64,000 nt of DNA from CAVVJA01 sp963801715 (lineage in GTDB: Bacteria > Actinomycetota > Actinomycetes > Mycobacteriales > Jatrophihabitantaceae), in assembly GCA_963801715.1 (NCBI GenBank), contig CAWDGB010000014.1:496001-560000 (forward strand). The letters are read 5' to 3'. The notes under the pieces are model-generated. The model did no database searches. It saw nothing but the letters and a program-made list of their open reading frames with translations, and was not told the origin of the DNA. The position numbers and the translations under genes were made by a program. Shown piece after piece: positions 1 through 13,994 of the stretch (its first letter is position 1; each line of letters begins with the position of its first letter).

Positions 1-745
1 TGAGGACGAGCAGGCTGGGACAACCGACGGCTCTCGCGCCTTCGACATCCGTATCCAACCGATCCCCGACGACGATCGGGTGTTGCGCGCCCGATCGCTC
101 GACCGTCTCCCGATGCATCGTTGGCTCGGGCTTGCCCGTGACCACCGGCGTGGCGCCGGTCGCGTGCCGCAACGCCGCGACCAGCGAGCCGTTGCCGGGC
201 AGTGGTCCGCGAGCCGACGGCAAGGTCGCGTCGATGTTGGTGGCGACCCAGGGAATGCCGCGCTGGATCGCGATCGCGCCCTCGGCAAGCATTCGCCAGT
301 TCGTGTCGGGCGAGTAGCCCTGGACGACGGCCGCCGGCTCGTCGTCGGCGCTGAAGACCGGAACCAGGTCGCGCTCCCGCAGGGCCTCGACGAGACCGTC
401 CGCCCCGACGACCAGCACTCGGGCCCTCGCCGGCAGCCGCTCCGCCAGATAGTGGGCGGCGGCTTGCGAAGAGGTGATCACCTCCCACGGGTCGGCCGGC
501 ACCCCGAGTCCGCGCAGCTGGGCGGCTACCTCCTCGGGCGTGCGGGCGGCATTGTTAGTGACGAACGCCAATCGCATTCCACGTTCCCGGGCGCTGGCCA
601 GCGCCTGCGGTGCGCCGGTCACCGCAGCCCGACCCAGGTAGACCACCCCGTCCAGATCGAGCAGGGCGACGTCGTAGCGCGACGCCAGCGGAGCTGACGA
701 CCCGCGCAGGGTCGGCTGCCGTGCCTGCGATGTTTGCGTGCTCAC
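1..745 (-). CDS. HAD-superfamily subfamily IIA phosphatase (3' end outside window)
   Basis: Likely a NagD-like sugar or nucleotide phosphatase. Translation from a GTG at 745 gives at least 248 residues and runs off the window edge. Motif I is seen near residue 30 as DLDGVVYLG (nucleophile Asp plus second Asp), followed by FVTNNAARTPEE (motif II region), the cap domain, then VTGKPEP with motif-III Lys and GDRLDTDVEGA (motif IV acidic residues). This is the full set for the family, so only a short C-terminus is missing. In Mycobacterium tuberculosis the same order tyrS - TPR protein - HAD phosphatase - tlyA exists, so it is probably the conserved housekeeping neighbour of tyrS. The physiological substrate is not deducible. 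Confidence 0.9.
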   Translation of the reverse strand, partial: MSTQTSQARQPTLRGSSAPLASRYDVALLDLDGVVYLGRAAVTGAPQALASARERGMRLAFVTNNAARTPEEVAAQLRGLGVPADPWEVITSSQAAAHYLAERLPARARVLVVGADGLVEALRERDLVPVFSADDEPAAVVQGYSPDTNWRMLAEGAIAIQRGIPWVATNIDATLPSARGPLPGNGSLVAALRHATGATPVVTGKPEPTMHRETVERSGAQHPIVVGDRLDTDVEGARAVGCPSLLVL

Positions 746-820
746 TGTGGCCCGGCTCCGATGTCCTATCCCCATCCGTGCACCGAAGCCTAAGCGGTCG
801 GCTGGCTACGATCGCAAGCC

Positions 821-2135
821 ATGAGCAGGGCACAGAAGGGCGAATCGATCCTTCACGACACCGCCGGCGGACTCTCGCTCGCGCCAATGCGCGGGCTGCG
901 CCCGTCCGTCGGACCAGACCGGCTAGGCAGGCTGCTCTGCCCTCCTTACGACGTCATCAGCGAGACTGATCGATCGGCATTACTCGCCGCTGACCCGGAC
1001 AATGCCGTCGGCGTGATCCTGCCCCGAGCTACCGAGCCGGGCGCGATGCCGGTGCGCGGGTCAGACGATCCGTACACCCAAGCCGCGGCCCGGTTGGACC
1101 GTTGGGTGTCCACGGGCCTGTATCGCGTCGATCCGGACCCGACCTTGTACGTGTACGAGATGCGGACCGCCGAGGGCGTGACGACTCGCGGGCTGCTCGG
1201 AGCACTGGAGTTGCGCGATCCCGCGGATGGCGTCGTCCTCCCGCATGAGAACACCATGGCGGGCCCAGTCGCTGATCGCCTCGCGCTGATGCGGGCGACT
1301 GGTGCGGATCTCGAACCGATCTACCTCGTTTACGACGGCGGCGGCGCAGCGTCCCAGGTCGTCGCCGGCGTTACTGAGATCGACCTGCTCGCGACGGCAG
1401 TAACACCCGACCAAACCAGGCATCGGCTGTGGGGCATCACGGATCCGCGGGTGCATGCGGCCGTCGATGACGACCTTGCGACGCGTCATGCCCTGATCGC
1501 GGACGGCCATCACCGGTACGCGACGTACCGCGAACTCCAGCGTGATATGAGGATTTCGGCCGGACCTGGCCCCTGGGATCGCGGCCTGGCGCTCCTCGTC
1601 GACTCCACGGCTTATGGGCCACAGGTGCACGCGATTCACCGGGTACTCGTCGGACTTCCCGCTTGGCGACGCCCTCGAGCGCGTACAGCGAGTCGCCAGC
1701 ATCACGGCCGTGGACAGCGCCGAGGCCGGACTGGCTGAGCTGTATGGCGATTCCGGGTTCGCCGCCGTGCTGACCGACGGTCGGACGAGCGCGATCGTGC
1801 ACGACCTGGATCCTGCGCTCGCCGCCGGACTGCGGATCGATGACGAGCCCACCGAGTTGACCGATCTCGACGTGACGGTATTGCATCGCGGGCTGGTGGA
1901 ACGCGTGTGGGGACTGCATGACACCGCCGACACCGTCGGATATGCCCACAGCGTCGACGAGGCCGTGACGGAAGCGGCCCGCTCCGGTGGCACCGCCGTG
2001 CTGTTGCGACCCACTCCGACCGCAGCAGTGGCCGCCATCGCGGCGGCGGGGGCCCGCATGCCCCGCAAGTCCACGCTGTTCACGCCGAAACCGGCGTCGG
2101 GGCTGGTCATGCGCCGGTTCTCCGACCAGGGCTGA
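821..2135 (+). CDS. DUF1015 family protein, interrupted by a one-base frameshift
   Basis: Two adjoining reading frames together make one DUF1015 protein of about 437 residues. The first runs from ATG 821 to a stop at 1738 and contains LCPPYDVIS near residue 45, RGLLGALEL, HENTM and the family hallmark DGHHRYATY. The second continues as LGDALERVQRV to TGA 2135. Removing one C from the CCC at 1658-1660 gives VGLPLGDALE without a break, so the shift is a single extra base. Function of DUF1015 is not established; these are soluble proteins sometimes seen near serine or central metabolism genes. It overlaps the convergent SSB gene by 29 bp. Probably intact in the real genome. Confidence 0.85.
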
Positions 2136-2478
2136 CCGCTCGCCGCACGGTCGCCGCGTCGACCTCGTACCGGCTCGCCGCAGTTCCCGCCGATGTTCGC
2201 CAGAAGCGGCGGCGCAGCGCGCCTGTTACCTCGACCACGTCACCCGGCACCCAGCGCAGGGCAGAGCGGCGCACCGTCGCCCGCGTGCTGGCGCAGTCGA
2301 TGCTGTCTACGCGCACCCGGGCAGCGGCCGGGTCGCCGGGTGGTCGCGGGACGGTGAGGCGAAATGCACACAGCTCGTCGCCACTCGGTAGCGTTCGGAC
2401 AACCGGGGCAGTCGCAACCGTCCCGCGAAGAAAGACGTGATTTGCCGGCTCGTACGGCGGTTTTTCGGATTCGCTCAT
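2107..2478 (-). CDS. Short single-stranded DNA-binding protein (SSB-like, OB fold)
   Basis: A 123-residue protein with the SSB start HVFLRGTVATAPVVRTLPSGDE at residues 14-35, then FRLTVPRP and WVPGDVVEVTGALRRRFW, which are OB-fold strands of the SSB family. It should bind single-stranded DNA. It is shorter than a canonical SSB (about 160-180 residues) and has a basic end, PGRRTGA, instead of the Gly/Pro-rich linker and the acidic DDDIPF-type tail that recruits repair proteins. It therefore resembles an accessory paralogue such as SsbB of competence or stress systems rather than the replicative SSB. Convergent overlap with DUF1015. Confidence 0.75.
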   Translation of the reverse strand: MSESEKPPYEPANHVFLRGTVATAPVVRTLPSGDELCAFRLTVPRPPGDPAAARVRVDSIDCASTRATVRRSALRWVPGDVVEVTGALRRRFWRTSAGTAASRYEVDAATVRRAVSPGRRTGA

Positions 2479-2598
2479 GTGCTAATCGTCGCGATACCGC
2501 CGACAGGAGGGCGGCGGAGAAACCGGCCTGTGGATAGCGAATTCCGATGTGGACTGACGGACGTGAATTTGTCAGAGCTGTGTGCAGCGCCGCGGCCG

Positions 2599-3652
2599 TC
2601 AGAGCAACGCGGCGGCCCGTTCAGCGGCATCCGTTTCCCCGGTGGTGTCGAGGGCGGCCGATGCTGCGAACCAGCGGGCCGCGTCGTCCTTGCGCCCAGC
2701 GGTCTGCAGGGCGTCGGCGTAGGCGTACCAAAGGCGCACCGATCCAGGCCGGGGGTGCTGTGGATCGAGCCCGCCGCGCGCCAAGACACCCAACGCGGCG
2801 TCCACCTGACCGAGGTCACGCCGCGCTCCCGCGACCACGATGAGCAACTCGGCTCGAGTCTCTGCATCCAGGCGCGCGACATCCGGATCGTCGAGCATGC
2901 GCAGCGCCTGAGCCGGACGTCCGAGCGCTCGTTCGGTATCAGCGATCACGGCGAGATTGCGCGGATCGCCGGTGATGCGTCGCGCCGCACGCAACTCACT
3001 GAGCGCCTCAGCCCATTGCTGCGCGCGGTAGGCCGCGATGCCGACCGCCTCCCGTACCGCACCGATCCGGGCAGCTCGGGCGCGGGCAGCCCGCGCGTGA
3101 TCGAGCGCCCGAAGTGGGTCGTCGTCGAGGAACTGGCCAGCCGCAGCTAGGTGGGCGCCGACGATCTCGGCGTTCGGTTTCGACAAGCTGCGCAGGTCGG
3201 CACGCACGTCCCGATCCAGGAGCTGGATCGTCGCACCGTCTGGAATCGCGGGCTCTCGCCGAGCCGCAGATCGACTCTCGCGAGCGCCGGCAGACGCTTT
3301 GGTCGGACCGGCTCGATGGGCACTGCTGCCCGACTTGTCACGACTGCGCCCGACTTGTCACGACTGCTGCCCGACGGAACGCTTCGCCCACTTCGTTTTC
3401 GATCGGCCCGGTCGCGCCCGGACGGCTCCCCACCGGAGGACCCGCCATGAGCGGACCGGGATGACTCGCGACCGGCCGAACGGAAAGACTCACCACGGGA
3501 TGACTTCTCACCACGGGATGACTTCTCACCACGCGATGACTTCTCGCCACGCGGATGACTTCTCGCCACGCGATGACTTCTCGACGCGATGACTTCTCGG
3601 CGCGGGATGACTTGCGGGGCGTCCGGTCGTTGCGACTCGGATCGCGCGGCAT
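2599..3652 (-). CDS. TPR protein with repeat-rich, out-of-frame N-terminal region
   Basis: The C-terminal two thirds (open from 3357 to 2599) is a clear tetratricopeptide protein: IPDGATIQLLDRDVRADLRSL, then helical pairs such as DPLRALDHARAARARAARIG and RPAQALRMLDD. Homologues lie between tyrS and the HAD phosphatase in other actinobacteria and have a charged low-complexity N-terminus. Here ATG 3652 with GGAGG at 3658-3662 starts MPRDPSRNDRTPRKSSRAEKSSR, but the 18-bp repeats that follow have units of 16 and 19 bases. A duplicated 20-mer (3331-3350 and 3351-3370) shifts the frame again. Three frames are therefore needed for one protein, Ser/Arg/Glu-rich with KSSRGE repeats and then TPR. The shorter alternative is a start at GTG 3207. 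Broken, phase-variable or misassembled; see findings. Confidence 0.65.
3493..3616. repeat. Seven tandem degenerate 18-bp units in the TPR gene
   Basis: Units read ccacgSgatgacttctcR on the plus strand. Boundaries are 3493, 3511, 3529, 3547, 3566, 3584 and 3600. Five units are near identical. Lengths are 18, 18, 18, 19, 18, 16 and 17, so the array changes reading frame. On the minus strand one frame gives repeated KSSRGE. There are no spacers, so it is not a CRISPR array. Confidence 0.9.
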
Positions 3653-3680
3653 GACTGCCTCCAGGTCGACCGGAAACGCT

Positions 3681-3729
3681 TGGCAACAAAGAGAACGAGG
3701 GCCATTCGGCGAACCGAACGACCCTCGTC
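3681..3729 (-). terminator. Intrinsic terminator of the rRNA operon
   Basis: On the minus strand, arms ACGAGGG (3728-3722) and CCCTCGT (3701-3695) enclose an inner GTTCGG-TTCG-CCGAAT stem. It is followed by a T-rich run TCTCTTTGTT. It lies just after the 5S 3' end, as expected for an rrn terminator. Confidence 0.85.
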
Positions 3730-3739
3730 CCACACTGTG

Positions 3740-3857
3740 TCCGGCGACGTCCTACTCTCCCACGCAGTGGCCCGCGCAGTACCATCGGCGCTGAGAGGCT
3801 TAGCTTCCGGGTTCGGGATGGGACCGGGCGTTTCCCTCTCGCTATGGTCGCCGAAAC
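3740..3857 (-). rRNA. rrf: 5S ribosomal RNA
   Basis: The minus strand from 3857 reads GTTTCGGCGACCATAGCG, with internal CCCATCCCGAACCCGGAAG and GTGGGAGAGTAGGACGTCGCC at the end. These are the conserved parts of bacterial 5S. About 118 nt; ends are estimated to within a few bases. Confidence 0.93.
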
Positions 3858-3966
3858 TCTATGGAGATATTGTCCCTCGCCCCAGCGGGGCGCGGACCGT
3901 ACCTCGGGAACCGCACAGTGGACGCGTGCTCGAACGCGGCATAAAGCCGCGTCGAAAATGTATGTG

Positions 3967-8970
<5,004 letters not shown>

Positions 8971-9158
8971 TATTGACGCAACTGCGGCCGGAGTTACCGG
9001 TTCGCAGAGTGTCGACACAGAAAGTCGCCGCTCACACGGCGCGATCACTGGTCATACGAGCTGGTTAATTGCTCGATGTACCAAAGGAATCGTTCGCGAC
9101 CATCACTACGGATGGACGCGGACGAGGTTATGCATATGGCACTAACTTTCGGCACGCT

Positions 9159-9179
9159 GTTGAGTTCTCAAGGAGCGGA
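9159..9179 (-). other. rRNA leader processing/antitermination motif
   Basis: The minus strand reads TCCGCTCCTTGAGAACTCAAC, the conserved leader motif found upstream of 16S in many actinobacteria. A close copy lies in the 16S-23S spacer. The rest of the leader (8971-9226) holds no gene that I can support. Confidence 0.55.
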
Positions 9180-9226
9180 GGCACACCGGCACGGACCTTT
9201 CGGGCCGATTGGGGGCAACCCACGAA

Positions 9227-9255
9227 ACTCTACTCGGTTCGATCGGCCCGGTCAA
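9227..9255 (-). promoter_or_regulatory. rRNA operon promoter (sigma-70 type)
   Basis: On the minus strand, -35 TTGACC (9255-9250) and -10 TAGAGT (9232-9227) are separated by exactly 17 bases. Transcription would start near 9220, about 250 bases before 16S. This is the best promoter match in the leader. Confidence 0.7.
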
Positions 9256-9340
9256 CCGAGGAGCCTCACATGGCCGTGCGACCAAGCGCCGACCTTCCAA
9301 TCGAACACCACTCTAGCCGGTCTTGTTCCAACCGGCTGTG

Positions 9341-9384
9341 TTGATCTTGGCTATAACGCTGGGCGGCAGTAAGCCCAAGATCAT
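9341..9384. repeat. Dispersed palindromic element, copy A
   Basis: Arms tgatcttgg (9342-9350) and ccaagatca (9375-9383) enclose a 24-base variable centre. The arms extend imperfectly (gctata against taagc). It shares its arm sequence with three other intergenic copies at 19771, 24541 and 61219. It sits between the tyrS 3' end and the rRNA promoter and may insulate the two units. Confidence 0.8.
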
Positions 9385-9391
9385 CGAAGCC

Positions 9392-9410
9392 GTACCGACG
9401 GCGTCGGTAC
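9392..9410. terminator. Hairpin after tyrS, possible terminator
   Basis: Perfect inverted repeat gtaccgacg/cgtcggtac with one central base, 43 bases past the tyrS stop codon. There is no T tract, so a role in termination is inferred only from position. Confidence 0.4.
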
Positions 9411-9452
9411 CCCAGGCGCAGGTGGCGTCAGGGCTTCCGGCAGGCAGCTGGG

Positions 9453-10721
9453 TCAGACCGGGGTATGCAACCGGATCGCTCGGCGCTTGCCAACCGTAAC
9501 GACCGAGCCGGCCAGGACGGCCGCTGGCAGGTCGTACTCCCCGACCTGAACCGGCTTGCCGTCGACGCGGACCGCCCCTTGGTCGATCAACCGACGCGCT
9601 GCACTGGAACTCTCGGCAAGTCCAGCGGAGGTCAGGACGGCAGGCAGGTGCACCGTGTCTCCTGCCGGCATCGCATGCTCGGGCACGTCGGCCGGGATGG
9701 CACCGAATTTGAAGACGGCGTCGAACCGCTGCTCGGCGGCCGTCGCCTCGTCGGCACCGTGGTACAGGGCGACGATTTCCCGGGCAACTCGGCGCTTCGC
9801 GGCGTTCGCCTGGTTGCCGCCGGCCGCGACCTGCCGTTCGATGTGCTCGACCTCTCGCGGATGCAGGGAGGTGCACAGCCGGGCGTACATGCCGACCAGC
9901 CTGTCCGGGATGCTCATGAGCTTCCCGAACTGCTCGTCGGGGAGGTCGTCGATGGCGATGTAGTTGCCCAGCGACTTGCTCATCTTCTCCGTGCCATCGG
10001 TTCCGACGAGGAGCGGAACGGTGAGCACGGCTTGCGGATCCTGCCCTCGGGTGCGCTGCAGCTCTCGACCGACCAGATTGTTGAAGGTCTGGTCGGTCCC
10101 ACCAAGCTCGACGTCGGCATGGATCTCGACCGAATCGATGCCTTGCAGCAGCGGGTAGAAGAACTCCGACAGGGTAATCGGCTGGCGGGCGGCGAAGCGG
10201 CGGGCGAAGTCATCGCGCTCGAGCAGCTGCGCGATCGTGATCTGCCGGGTGTAGTCCAGGACGTCGCCGAGCTGCATCGGCGCAAGCCAGTCGGCATTGT
10301 TCACGATCTCGACCCGCTGCTCGTCGAGCACGCGCATGAGCTGACTGAAGTAGCCGCTGGCGTTGACGCGCACGTCCTGCGCGCTCTGCGCCGATCGAGT
10401 GACGGTCCGGCCAGACGGATCACCCACCTGCCCGGTGAACCCACCCACGACCAGGACCGCCAGGTGGCCGAGGTCCTGGAATTGGCGCAGCTTGCGCAGC
10501 ACGACGGCGTGGCCGAGCGTCAGCTGGCTGCCGGACGGGTCGATGCCCAGCTTGACGCGTAACGGGCGACCCTCGCGCTCGGCGGCTAGCAGCCGCTCGG
10601 CAAGACCATTCTGCGGCAGGATCTGCGCCGCGCCTGACGCGAGGATCTCGTGCGCTTCCCGCAACGCGCTCGGCAATCCCGCCACGGTCACGTCATTCGC
10701 ATCGCCACCACGCTGGTTCAC
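9453..10721 (-). CDS. tyrS: Tyrosine--tRNA ligase
   Basis: Class I aminoacyl-tRNA synthetase that charges tRNA-Tyr in the cytoplasm; 422 residues, the usual size. The HIGH-type site is LTLGH at 67-71 within KLGIDPSGSQLTLGHAV, and KMSKS is at 246-250. The last 80 residues form an S4 RNA-binding domain (AARRLIDQGAVRVDGKPV). The open frame extends far upstream, but GTG 10721 is preferred: it shares a GTGA with the stop of the glycosylase gene ahead. GTG 10691 is an alternative. Two hairpins follow the gene. Confidence 0.95.
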   Translation of the reverse strand: MNQRGGDANDVTVAGLPSALREAHEILASGAAQILPQNGLAERLLAAEREGRPLRVKLGIDPSGSQLTLGHAVVLRKLRQFQDLGHLAVLVVGGFTGQVGDPSGRTVTRSAQSAQDVRVNASGYFSQLMRVLDEQRVEIVNNADWLAPMQLGDVLDYTRQITIAQLLERDDFARRFAARQPITLSEFFYPLLQGIDSVEIHADVELGGTDQTFNNLVGRELQRTRGQDPQAVLTVPLLVGTDGTEKMSKSLGNYIAIDDLPDEQFGKLMSIPDRLVGMYARLCTSLHPREVEHIERQVAAGGNQANAAKRRVAREIVALYHGADEATAAEQRFDAVFKFGAIPADVPEHAMPAGDTVHLPAVLTSAGLAESSSAARRLIDQGAVRVDGKPVQVGEYDLPAAVLAGSVVTVGKRRAIRLHTPV

Positions 10722-11380
10722 GAGGTGCCAGTGTGCCGGGTCGAGGTTCGAACTCGGCGGCTGCCCGGTCGAAACGACGACACCGAAGGCTCCGCGACGA
10801 GCCAGAACCGCCACAGGCGGTCCGCCGCGACGGTAATCCCTACTCGCGGCCCCGCCGCCACGTCTGCAGCCCGGTATCGCGGCAACCGCTCCAACTGAAC
10901 GGGCGACCGGTCGGAGCACAAGTCGGCGCCGTACTGCCGACTGGTGATACCGAGCGCCATGGCCAGACGGGCCGGTCCTCGCGCCAGCTCGGCCAGGGTA
11001 CGAGCGGTCGGACGCCGGACCCGCGCGGCCTCCACGCCACGTACAACCTCGCCGGCCCGCAGCAGCACGGCTTCGGCCCGGCCGTCCGCCCCGCAGACGA
11101 CATTCGCACACCAGTGCATGCCGTAGGTGAAGTACACATAGAGGTGACCGGGCGGTCCGAACATGACGCTGTTGCGCGCCGTACGTCCCCGATAGGCATG
11201 CGAGGCCGCATCACCGAGCCCCGAGTACGCCTCGACCTCGGTCAGCCGGACCGCCACCTCGACTTCGTCCACAACGGATACGAGCACCGCGCCGAGCAGC
11301 CGGGGGGCGAGCCAGGGGGCCGGCCGCGCGAGTCGGTGCCGGGCGACGGTCACGGGCTGCCCACGGCCGTCCTCGTCCAT
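10718..11380 (-). CDS. mpg: 3-methyladenine DNA glycosylase (AAG/MPG family)
   Basis: Base-excision repair enzyme that flips out and removes alkylated purines. The family core is seen: LTEVEAYSGLGDAASHAYRG (catalytic Glu), ARNSVMFGPPGHLYVYFTYG, and ARGPARLAMALGI. At 220 residues it is slightly longer than usual because of a basic tail, SFRPGSRRVRTST. The start ATG 11380 lies inside the end of argH (31-bp overlap); a later GTG (PVTVARH) is possible. The order argH-mpg-tyrS is conserved in actinobacteria and suggests one transcript with the arginine genes. Confidence 0.9.
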   Translation of the reverse strand: MDEDGRGQPVTVARHRLARPAPWLAPRLLGAVLVSVVDEVEVAVRLTEVEAYSGLGDAASHAYRGRTARNSVMFGPPGHLYVYFTYGMHWCANVVCGADGRAEAVLLRAGEVVRGVEAARVRRPTARTLAELARGPARLAMALGITSRQYGADLCSDRSPVQLERLPRYRAADVAAGPRVGITVAADRLWRFWLVAEPSVSSFRPGSRRVRTSTRHTGTS

Positions 11381-12792
11381 CGCAGCTGGACTGCGCAGCG
11401 CTCCCGCAGCCGAGCCAGCTGCTCAGCAACCCGGTCCGGCGCGGTGCCCCCGAACCCGGTTCGGGACGCCACGGAGCCCTCGACCGTGAGCATGGGCCGC
11501 ACGTCCGGCGTGAGCTGCTCGGAGAGGTCGGCGAGTTCAGCGTCGGAGAGGTCCGGCAGGTCGACGCCTCGGTCTTCGCAGGCACGCACGTACCGGCCCG
11601 TGATCTCGTGCGCGACCCGGAACGGCACACCTTTGCCGACCAGCCACTCGGCGACATCCGTGGCCAGCGTGAAGCCTTGCGAGGACAGCTCGGCCATCCG
11701 GTCAGTGTGGAACACCAGGGTCGCCACGAGCCCGGTGAGCGCCGGCAGCAGCAGGTGCAGACTGTCGACCGCGTCGAAAACGGGCTCCTTGTCCTCCTGC
11801 AGGTCCCGGTTGTACGCGAGAGGCAGCCCCTTCAGAGTGGCGAGGAGGCCAGCGTGATCGCCGATCAGCCGACCGGCCTTGCCCCGCGCCAGCTCCGCAA
11901 TGTCCGGGTTCTTCTTCTGCGGCATGATCGACGACCCGGTCGAGTAGGAGTCGTCTAGCGTGATGAATCCGAATTCCCGCGTGGCCCAGAGGATTATCTC
12001 CTCCGCCAGCCGAGACAGGTCGACGGCGAGCATCGCGGCGACGAAGGAGAACTCCGCGACCAGGTCACGCGAGGCGGTTGCGTCGATGGAGTTCTCGGTC
12101 GCCCCGACGAATCCGAGCTCGGCGGCCACGATCTCCGGATCGAGGCCGAGCGACGAGCCGGCCAGCGCGCCCGCGCCGTACGGGCTGTAGGCGGCGCGGC
12201 GATCCCAGTCCTGCCATCGATCCACGTCCCTCGTCACGGCCCAGGCGTGGGCCAGCAGATGGTGCGACAACAACACAGGCTGCGCATGCTGTAGGTGAGT
12301 GCGCCCCGGCATCGGTGCGTCGAGGTGGTGTTCGGCCTGCTCAGCCAGCGCCTCCACGAGCTCAAGCGCCTGGACGGCGAGGGCCCGGGCCTGGTCGCGA
12401 AGATACATCCGGATCAGCGTCGCGATCTGGTCGTTGCGGGACCGGCCGGCGCGCAGCCGCCCGCCCAGCTCGGCGCCAACGCGCTCCAGCAGGATTCGCT
12501 CGAGTGCCGTGTGCACGTCCTCGTCGTCGGGGCCGGCGACGAGCCGGCCGGCAGCGACGTCGGCGTCGATCAACTCCAGCGCGTCGACGAGCGCGCGCAT
12601 CTCACCGTCGGTCAGCAGTCCCGCCCGGCGCAGCGCGTGGGCGTGAGCGCGCGAGCCCGCGATGTCGTAGCGGGCCAGGCGCCAGTCGACCTGTGTGGAC
12701 ACGGACAGGGCGCGCAGCGCCTCGGCTGGGCCGGACGCGAACCGCCCGCCCCACAGCCGGGTCGGCTCGCCGGCGCTGTCGCTTTGCGGCAC
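11350..12792 (-). CDS. argH: Argininosuccinate lyase
   Basis: Last step of arginine synthesis: argininosuccinate to arginine plus fumarate. 480 residues. It begins LWGGRFASGPAEAL and carries the fumarase/aspartase signature GSSIMPQKKNPD with the mobile catalytic serine loop, plus the TH-containing segment PGRTHLQHAQP. It follows argG by two bases and overlaps mpg. Complete, with no missing residues noticed. Confidence 0.97.
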   Translation of the reverse strand: MPQSDSAGEPTRLWGGRFASGPAEALRALSVSTQVDWRLARYDIAGSRAHAHALRRAGLLTDGEMRALVDALELIDADVAAGRLVAGPDDEDVHTALERILLERVGAELGGRLRAGRSRNDQIATLIRMYLRDQARALAVQALELVEALAEQAEHHLDAPMPGRTHLQHAQPVLLSHHLLAHAWAVTRDVDRWQDWDRRAAYSPYGAGALAGSSLGLDPEIVAAELGFVGATENSIDATASRDLVAEFSFVAAMLAVDLSRLAEEIILWATREFGFITLDDSYSTGSSIMPQKKNPDIAELARGKAGRLIGDHAGLLATLKGLPLAYNRDLQEDKEPVFDAVDSLHLLLPALTGLVATLVFHTDRMAELSSQGFTLATDVAEWLVGKGVPFRVAHEITGRYVRACEDRGVDLPDLSDAELADLSEQLTPDVRPMLTVEGSVASRTGFGGTAPDRVAEQLARLRERCAVQLRWTRTAVGSP

Positions 12793-12794
12793 AG

Positions 12795-13994
12795 TCAGGA
12801 GCCGCGCTGGTCGCGCCGCGCCGCGATCCGGCTCGGCAGCCCCCAGAGCTGCACGAAACCCTTGGCCAGCGACTGGTCGAACGCGTCGCCGGTGTCGTAC
12901 GTCGCGAGCTCGAAGTCATAGAGCGATCCGCTGCCCCGCCTTCCGGTGGCAACAGCGCGGCCCGCAGACAACCGGAGCCGTACGTCGCCGGTCACCTGAC
13001 GCTGCGAGGAGTCCACGAAGGCGTCCAGAGACCGCTTGAGCGGGCTGAACCAGAGCCCGTCATAGACCAGCTCGGACCACCGCTGTTCGACCGCGAACTT
13101 GAACCGGCGGAGGTCACGTTCGACCGTGAGGTCCTCCAGTTCTTGGTGCGCCGCGATCAAGGCGACGGCACCGGGCGCCTCGTACACCTCGCGGCTCTTG
13201 ATGCCGACGAGCCGGTCTTCGACCATGTCGAGTCGGCCGACCCCGTGCGCGCCGGCCCGCCGATTCAATTCGAGGATGACGTCGAGAACGGATGCCGACC
13301 GGCCGTCGATGCCGGTGGGCACACCGTCCGCGAACGAGATCACGACGTCGTCCGGATCGACCGACGTTTCTGGCGCGGAGGTGTAGGCGTACAGGTCCTC
13401 GATCGGGGCGTTCCAGGGGTCCTCGAGGAAACCGGTCTCCACGGCGCGGCCCCAGAGATTCTGATCGACCGAGTACGGCGAGCGCTTGGACTGATCGATC
13501 GGCAGTCCCTTCTCCTCCGCGAACGCAATCGCCTTGTCGCGGGTCATGCCGCTGTCCCGAACTGGGGCCATCACGTTGAGCTCGGGCGCCAGCGCCCCGA
13601 TACCCACCTCGAAGCGCACTTGATCATTGCCCTTGCCCGTGCAGCCGTGCGCCACCGTGTCGGCTCCGTACCGGTGGGCGGCGGCGGCAAGATGCTTGGC
13701 AATCACCGGCCGCGACAGTGCTGATACCAGCGGATACCGCTCCAGGTACAGGGCGTTCGTGCGCAGCGCCGGTAGGCAGTACCCCTCGGCGAACTCCGCG
13801 CGCAGGTCGACAACCTCAGCCTCGATCGCGCCACACGCGAGCGCTCGTTCTCGGATGACGTCTAGATCCTCGCCGCCTTGCCCGACATCTGCGGCGATGG
13901 CGATCACCTCCGCGCCGGTCTCCTCGGCGATCCAGCCGATCGCCACGGATGTGTCCAGCCCACCTGAGTAGGCCAGCACGATGCGCTTGCTCAT
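12795..13994 (-). CDS. argG: Argininosuccinate synthase
   Basis: Joins citrulline and aspartate using ATP; 399 residues. The ATP pyrophosphatase P-loop AYSGGLDTS is at 8-16, and later there are GCTGKGNDQVRFE and SPYSVDQNLWGR, all typical of ArgG. ATG 13994 overlaps the argR stop by 4 bp (ATGA), so it is translationally coupled to its own regulator. Confidence 0.97.
   Translation of the reverse strand: MSKRIVLAYSGGLDTSVAIGWIAEETGAEVIAIAADVGQGGEDLDVIRERALACGAIEAEVVDLRAEFAEGYCLPALRTNALYLERYPLVSALSRPVIAKHLAAAAHRYGADTVAHGCTGKGNDQVRFEVGIGALAPELNVMAPVRDSGMTRDKAIAFAEEKGLPIDQSKRSPYSVDQNLWGRAVETGFLEDPWNAPIEDLYAYTSAPETSVDPDDVVISFADGVPTGIDGRSASVLDVILELNRRAGAHGVGRLDMVEDRLVGIKSREVYEAPGAVALIAAHQELEDLTVERDLRRFKFAVEQRWSELVYDGLWFSPLKRSLDAFVDSSQRQVTGDVRLRLSAGRAVATGRRGSGSLYDFELATYDTGDAFDQSLAKGFVQLWGLPSRIAARRDQRGS

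Noticed and set aside
3493..3616. Possible CRISPR array
   Set aside because: Units are contiguous 16-19 bases without spacers and lie in a coding region.
12078..13724. 548-codon plus-strand ORF
   Set aside because: Antisense shadow of argH and argG; extremely Arg-rich, typical of high-GC DNA.
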